DNA from: Planctomycetota bacterium
Lineage (GTDB): Bacteria; Planctomycetota; Planctomycetia; Pirellulales; Thermoguttaceae
Length of the DNA stretch: 9,362 nucleotides
Assembly: GCA_013202535.1 (NCBI GenBank)
Contig: JABMRP010000954.1
Location: 1-9,362, forward strand
Reading direction: 5' to 3'
Each line of letters begins with the position of its first letter. Position 1 is the stretch's first letter. The notes below the pieces were generated by a model. It saw nothing but the letters and a program-made list of their open reading frames with translations. It was not told the DNA's origin and made no database searches. This document shows, one piece after another, positions 7,619 through 9,362 of the stretch. The translations under genes were made by a program, and so were the position numbers.

Positions 7619-7647
7619 TTGACAAAGCCCCTCTTATGTGGTATAAT
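7619..7647 (+). promoter_or_regulatory. Perfect-consensus extended sigma-70 promoter
   Basis: TTGACA (7619-7624), exactly 17 bases, then TATAAT (7642-7647), with TGG immediately before the -10 (extended -10, TGn at 7639-7641). Every scored position matches consensus. The predicted transcript starts near 7654 and runs rightward through a structured leader into the 48-codon ORF, and, if not ended, antisense into the TIR gene. Confidence 0.85.
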
Positions 7648-7667
7648 GCAAATTGCGGTAGGGCACT

Positions 7668-7687
7668 TGCGTCCGGCAACGGGCGCA
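7668..7687 (+). promoter_or_regulatory. Leader hairpin with a GNRA tetraloop
   Basis: TGCGTCCG (7668-7675) pairs fully with CGGGCGCA (7680-7687), with one G-U wobble, closing a GCAA loop of the very stable GNRA type. It lies about 14 bases into the predicted transcript and ends two bases before the ATG of a 17-codon mini-ORF. It may be part of a regulatory leader or protect the 5' end. I do not recognise a named riboswitch here. Confidence 0.5.
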
Positions 7688-7689
7688 GC

Positions 7690-7743
7690 ATGTTCCGGAG
7701 CCTGTTTTGGGGTCATCCAGAAAGGATAAAGGTGATTCCATGA
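7690..7743 (+). CDS. Possible 17-codon leader peptide overlapping the small ORF
   Basis: ATG 7690 opens a frame for MFRSLFWGHPERIKVIP whose TGA (7741-7743) overlaps the ATG of the 48-codon ORF as ATGA, a layout typical of translational coupling. No ribosome binding site is seen in front of it, and the leader hairpin ends two bases upstream, so it may be chance. Confidence 0.2.
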   Translation: MFRSLFWGHPERIKVIP

Positions 7744-7886
7744 ATAAGAGCATCTGCAATAACTTGTTGAACGTAATCAAGAGCCAACATCTTTTACTGG
7801 TAATTGTCCTTTCGTTCACTCACATTGGGATCGCCTTGATTCAGGCTTGGGAGCCGAGCGCAATTGCCTTGCCGTATATTGGATGA
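7740..7886 (+). CDS. 48-residue membrane or signal-peptide-like small protein
   Basis: ATG 7740 is preceded by AAAGGTGAT (7728-7736), a strong match to the anti-Shine-Dalgarno sequence at good distance, and by the perfect promoter at 7619. The product has a polar, Lys-containing N-terminus (MNKSICNNLLNVIKSQ), one hydrophobic segment at about residues 18-36, and a short tail ending ALPYIG. It may be a genuine small membrane protein, or the surviving signal peptide of a secreted protein that was truncated, since the tail WEPSAIA could be a cleavage region. Its codons are AT-richer than those of the flanking genes, suggesting a foreign or recent origin. I recognise no homologue. The expression signals are strong; the product's function is unknown. 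Confidence 0.5.
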   Translation: MNKSICNNLLNVIKSQHLLLVIVLSFTHIGIALIQAWEPSAIALPYIG

Positions 7887-7961
7887 GCGGCAATGTGAGT
7901 TGGAGTCCTTCTCACTCCCATTCGCTCCGACCACCTTCTTCGACCCGCCCTGCTTTGGTGG

Positions 7962-8066
7962 CTAGTGGATCATGTAACCCATGGTCGCTGTCAGAATTCC
8001 CCACGTCGGCGTGTAGCCGCTGTCGTTTACGAATCGTTCGGTTGTGCGCGTGACGCCGGGCCGTAG
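7962..8066 (-). other. Possible gene remnant beyond the TIR gene's 3' end
   Basis: In a different frame from the TIR gene, the minus strand across its stop reads RFVNDSGYTPTWGILTATM and ends GYMIH at a TAG (7962-7964). The residue mix (Trp, Tyr, Gly, Thr; low Arg/Ser bias) looks more like real protein than the usual shadow frames here. It has no start of its own. It may be the tail of a gene cut off when the TIR gene arrived, or chance. The remaining bases between 7887 and 8026 show nothing I can name. Confidence 0.15.
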
Positions 8067-9109
8067 AACGTTTTCAGGCCGGTCAATAACTTCTGGAACT
8101 GGCGGTCAAAGGCTATCGTCTTCCATTTCGAGAAGTCCAGCACGTTGTTCTTGAACGCCTGCCGCCAGAGAACGTCTCCCATCTTCCCCTGCCAGGCATT
8201 GTCCAGGGCAACCGGACAGAGCACGTCGCGGCCTTGCTTCTTCTCCTTGTCGCGGGCGTCCTGGAGTTCCTTTTCGACCCAGTCGCTCTCGACGGAATCC
8301 TTCGAGAGCACCGTCAACACGACGTCGTTGAGGCGAATGGCACGTTCCACCTGCCTTTGCAGGGGCCCGGCCACCATGTCATGCCGATCCAGCCAGGCGG
8401 TGACACCTTCCTTCATCAAACGCTTCCTCAGCTTCTCCGCGAACTTCGCGTCGGTGTGCGAGTACGAAATGAACACACTGCCGAGAATGATCGCCCGCTG
8501 GCGTTCGGTATGGATTCTATGCACGATGTCGTCCAACGGCTCGCCCGTAAGCGATGGGTCGTACAGCTTGGCAGCGGAGATCTCCCAGGGCTGGAAACCG
8601 CAGCCTCGGAGGAATTCGTCTGGAATCTTGCCCTGTGAACGGAAGAGTGTGTCCACGCCGATAGTGGAGGGCACCATATGCCAGATTGTCTCCAGTCCCG
8701 TGACTGAGGAGAGGTCAACATTACCCACGATCGTCCATCCGAACACCGTCTGCGCAAGACTAGCTGCGCTGACGTTGGCATCACTGAGGTTGGCTCCACT
8801 GAGGTCGGCTTTGCTGAGGTTGGCCTCGATGAGGTTGGCGTACCTGAGGTTGGCGATGACGAGGTTGGCATCACTGAGGTCGGCTCCATTGAGATGAACT
8901 TCGCTGAGGTCGGCGAGGCAGAGCTCGGCGCCGCTGAGGGTGGCTCCGTTGAGATGGACTCCGCCGAGGTCGGCTCCCCAGAGGTCGGCTCCGTCGAGTG
9001 CTATGCCGTCCAGGACAGGAATCCCCTCACCCTTCTCGCACCGGCGGTTCCACTCGGCGATTCCCTCTTTGCCGCCCTTCAATAGCCGGAGTGCTTCTTT
9101 GCGGTCCAT
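8027..9109 (-). CDS. Pentapeptide-repeat and TIR-domain protein
   Basis: The 360-residue product starts with a short helical segment (1-30), followed by about sixteen pentapeptide repeats of the A(D/N)LSx type (about 36-117), a linker (118-208), and a TIR domain (about 209-345) opening GSVFISYSHTDAKFAEKL. The segment SDWVEKELQDA places Glu281 where TIR NADases such as SARM1 have their catalytic glutamate (W-V-x-x-E), so NAD+ cleavage is possible though not shown. The pentapeptide part should fold as a right-handed beta-helix for binding or scaffolding. No signal peptide; probably cytoplasmic. ATG 9109 has GGAGG eight bases upstream. It lies 67 bases behind asnA on the same strand and could be co-transcribed. 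Bacterial TIR proteins act in phage defence or signalling; neither is proven here. Confidence 0.9.
   Translation of the reverse strand: MDRKEALRLLKGGKEGIAEWNRRCEKGEGIPVLDGIALDGADLWGADLGGVHLNGATLSGAELCLADLSEVHLNGADLSDANLVIANLRYANLIEANLSKADLSGANLSDANVSAASLAQTVFGWTIVGNVDLSSVTGLETIWHMVPSTIGVDTLFRSQGKIPDEFLRGCGFQPWEISAAKLYDPSLTGEPLDDIVHRIHTERQRAIILGSVFISYSHTDAKFAEKLRKRLMKEGVTAWLDRHDMVAGPLQRQVERAIRLNDVVLTVLSKDSVESDWVEKELQDARDKEKKQGRDVLCPVALDNAWQGKMGDVLWRQAFKNNVLDFSKWKTIAFDRQFQKLLTGLKTFYGPASRAQPNDS
8759..9004 (-). repeat. 15-base tandem coding repeats (pentapeptide units)
   Basis: About sixteen imperfect 15-base units encode the pentapeptides of the TIR protein; on the + strand they show as recurring GAGGTTGGC or GAGGTCGGC. 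The DNA units are alike enough to allow gain or loss of repeats by slippage in steps of 15 bases without a frameshift. Confidence 0.85.
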
Positions 9110-9117
9110 ATCGCATT

Positions 9118-9122
9118 CCTCC
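9118..9122 (-). promoter_or_regulatory. Strong ribosome binding site of the TIR gene
   Basis: On the minus strand GGAGG, within a longer GGGGAGGAA, lies eight bases before the ATG at 9109. It fixes this start and suggests efficient translation. Confidence 0.8.
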
Positions 9123-9138
9123 CCATGGCACCCGCGAA

Positions 9139-9181
9139 AAAGGCTACATCTCGCGGAGCGAGATGGCTACTATACGCTACA
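9139..9181 (-). repeat. REP-like palindromic repeat, copy 2 (overlaps the asnA stop)
   Basis: This 43-base copy of the 7475-7518 element is in the opposite orientation. Read on the minus strand it starts TGTAG (the TAG is the asnA stop), then GTAGC, then a perfect 8-bp stem CATCTCGC / GCGAGATG with a 3-base loop, then TAGCC and five Ts. It lies between asnA and the TIR gene, so it may stabilise the asnA mRNA end, attenuate read-through, or both. Confidence 0.8.
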
Positions 9182-9362
9182 ACAACGTCACCCCCGCCTC
9201 TTCACATTCCCGCTGCATCGCTTCCGGCCAGATTCCCACGGCGACTTCGCCGATGTGGCAGGCGCGGAGGAAGAACATGCAGAGACGCGACTGGCCGATG
9301 CCGCCGCCCATGGATTGGGGTAACTCGCCGGCGAGCAACTGGCGGTGGAAGTCCAACTTGGC
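9177..9362 (-). CDS. asnA: Aspartate-ammonia ligase (asparagine synthetase A), C-terminal 61 residues
   Basis: Only the last 61 codons are in the window; the rest lies beyond 9362. The visible part reads FHRQLLAGELPQSMGGGIGQ, then SRLCMFFLRACHIGEVAVGI and WPEAM, which matches the C-terminal end of the AsnA family (GGGIGQSRLCM, AHIGEVQ..VWP). In this class-II-synthetase-like fold the Arg of GIGQSR is the motif-3 arginine that contacts ATP. The enzyme makes asparagine from aspartate, ammonia and ATP in the cytoplasm. Its TAG (9177-9179) lies in the repeat, and the TIR gene follows on the same strand. It converges on pabB. Confidence 0.9.
   Translation of the reverse strand, partial: AKLDFHRQLLAGELPQSMGGGIGQSRLCMFFLRACHIGEVAVGIWPEAMQRECEEAGVTLL

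Noticed and set aside
7847..8053. Plus-strand frame of 68 codons overlapping the 48-codon ORF, as a frameshifted continuation
   Set aside because: Ser/Pro/Arg-rich with no domain-like pattern and no start signals. A frameshifted secreted protein remains possible but is not supported by this frame.
8145..8897. Plus-strand open frame (about 250 codons) with Leu/Ala/Ser/Arg repeats opposite the TIR gene
   Set aside because: Its repeats are the reverse complement of the pentapeptide-coding units, so it is a shadow of the TIR gene.
8759..9004. Regular short repeats resembling a CRISPR or satellite array
   Set aside because: The 15-base period, absence of unique spacers, and in-frame A(D/N)LSx coding on the minus strand show they are pentapeptide repeats.

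Overview
The window looks like chromosomal DNA from a GC-rich planctomycete, probably of the Pirellulales type. The clues are a secreted-type sulfatase with an extra C-terminal domain, a dihydropteroate-synthase-like DUF6513 protein paired with pabB (a pairing typical of tetrahydromethanopterin-using bacteria), and a pentapeptide-repeat/TIR protein. This placement is inference from gene content; there is no rRNA or other marker here.

Left part (1-3443, all + strand): the 3' part of a sulfatase gene, a RhaT-like sugar/proton symporter, and a small glycine-zipper envelope lipoprotein with its own near-consensus promoter. The first two may serve use of sulfated polysaccharides containing deoxysugars. 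The lipoprotein looks like a separate transcription unit.

Centre (3641-7479, + strand): a compact unit of an SDR-fold protein, a DUF6513/dihydropteroate-synthase-like protein, and aminodeoxychorismate synthase component I (pabB). The last two overlap by four bases (GTGA). The likely theme is pterin cofactor supply: pABA plus a pterin-coupling-like enzyme, probably for tetrahydromethanopterin. The SDR is notable because the usual catalytic Asn, Ser and Tyr are all replaced and only the Lys is kept.

Right part (7475-9362): pabB (+) and asnA (-, only its last 61 codons are visible) point towards each other. Each ends inside one of two copies of a ~43-base palindromic repeat, which lie as an inverted pair about 1.6 kb apart and contain the stop codon of the adjacent gene. 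Between them lies an accessory block. It holds a perfect-consensus extended sigma-70 promoter, a structured leader with a GNRA-capped hairpin, a 17-codon mini-ORF overlapping a 48-codon membrane or signal-peptide-like ORF, and on the other strand a pentapeptide-repeat/TIR-domain protein with a strong ribosome binding site. The small-ORF part is visibly AT-richer than its neighbours. This REP-like-flanked block is the most unusual part of the window.
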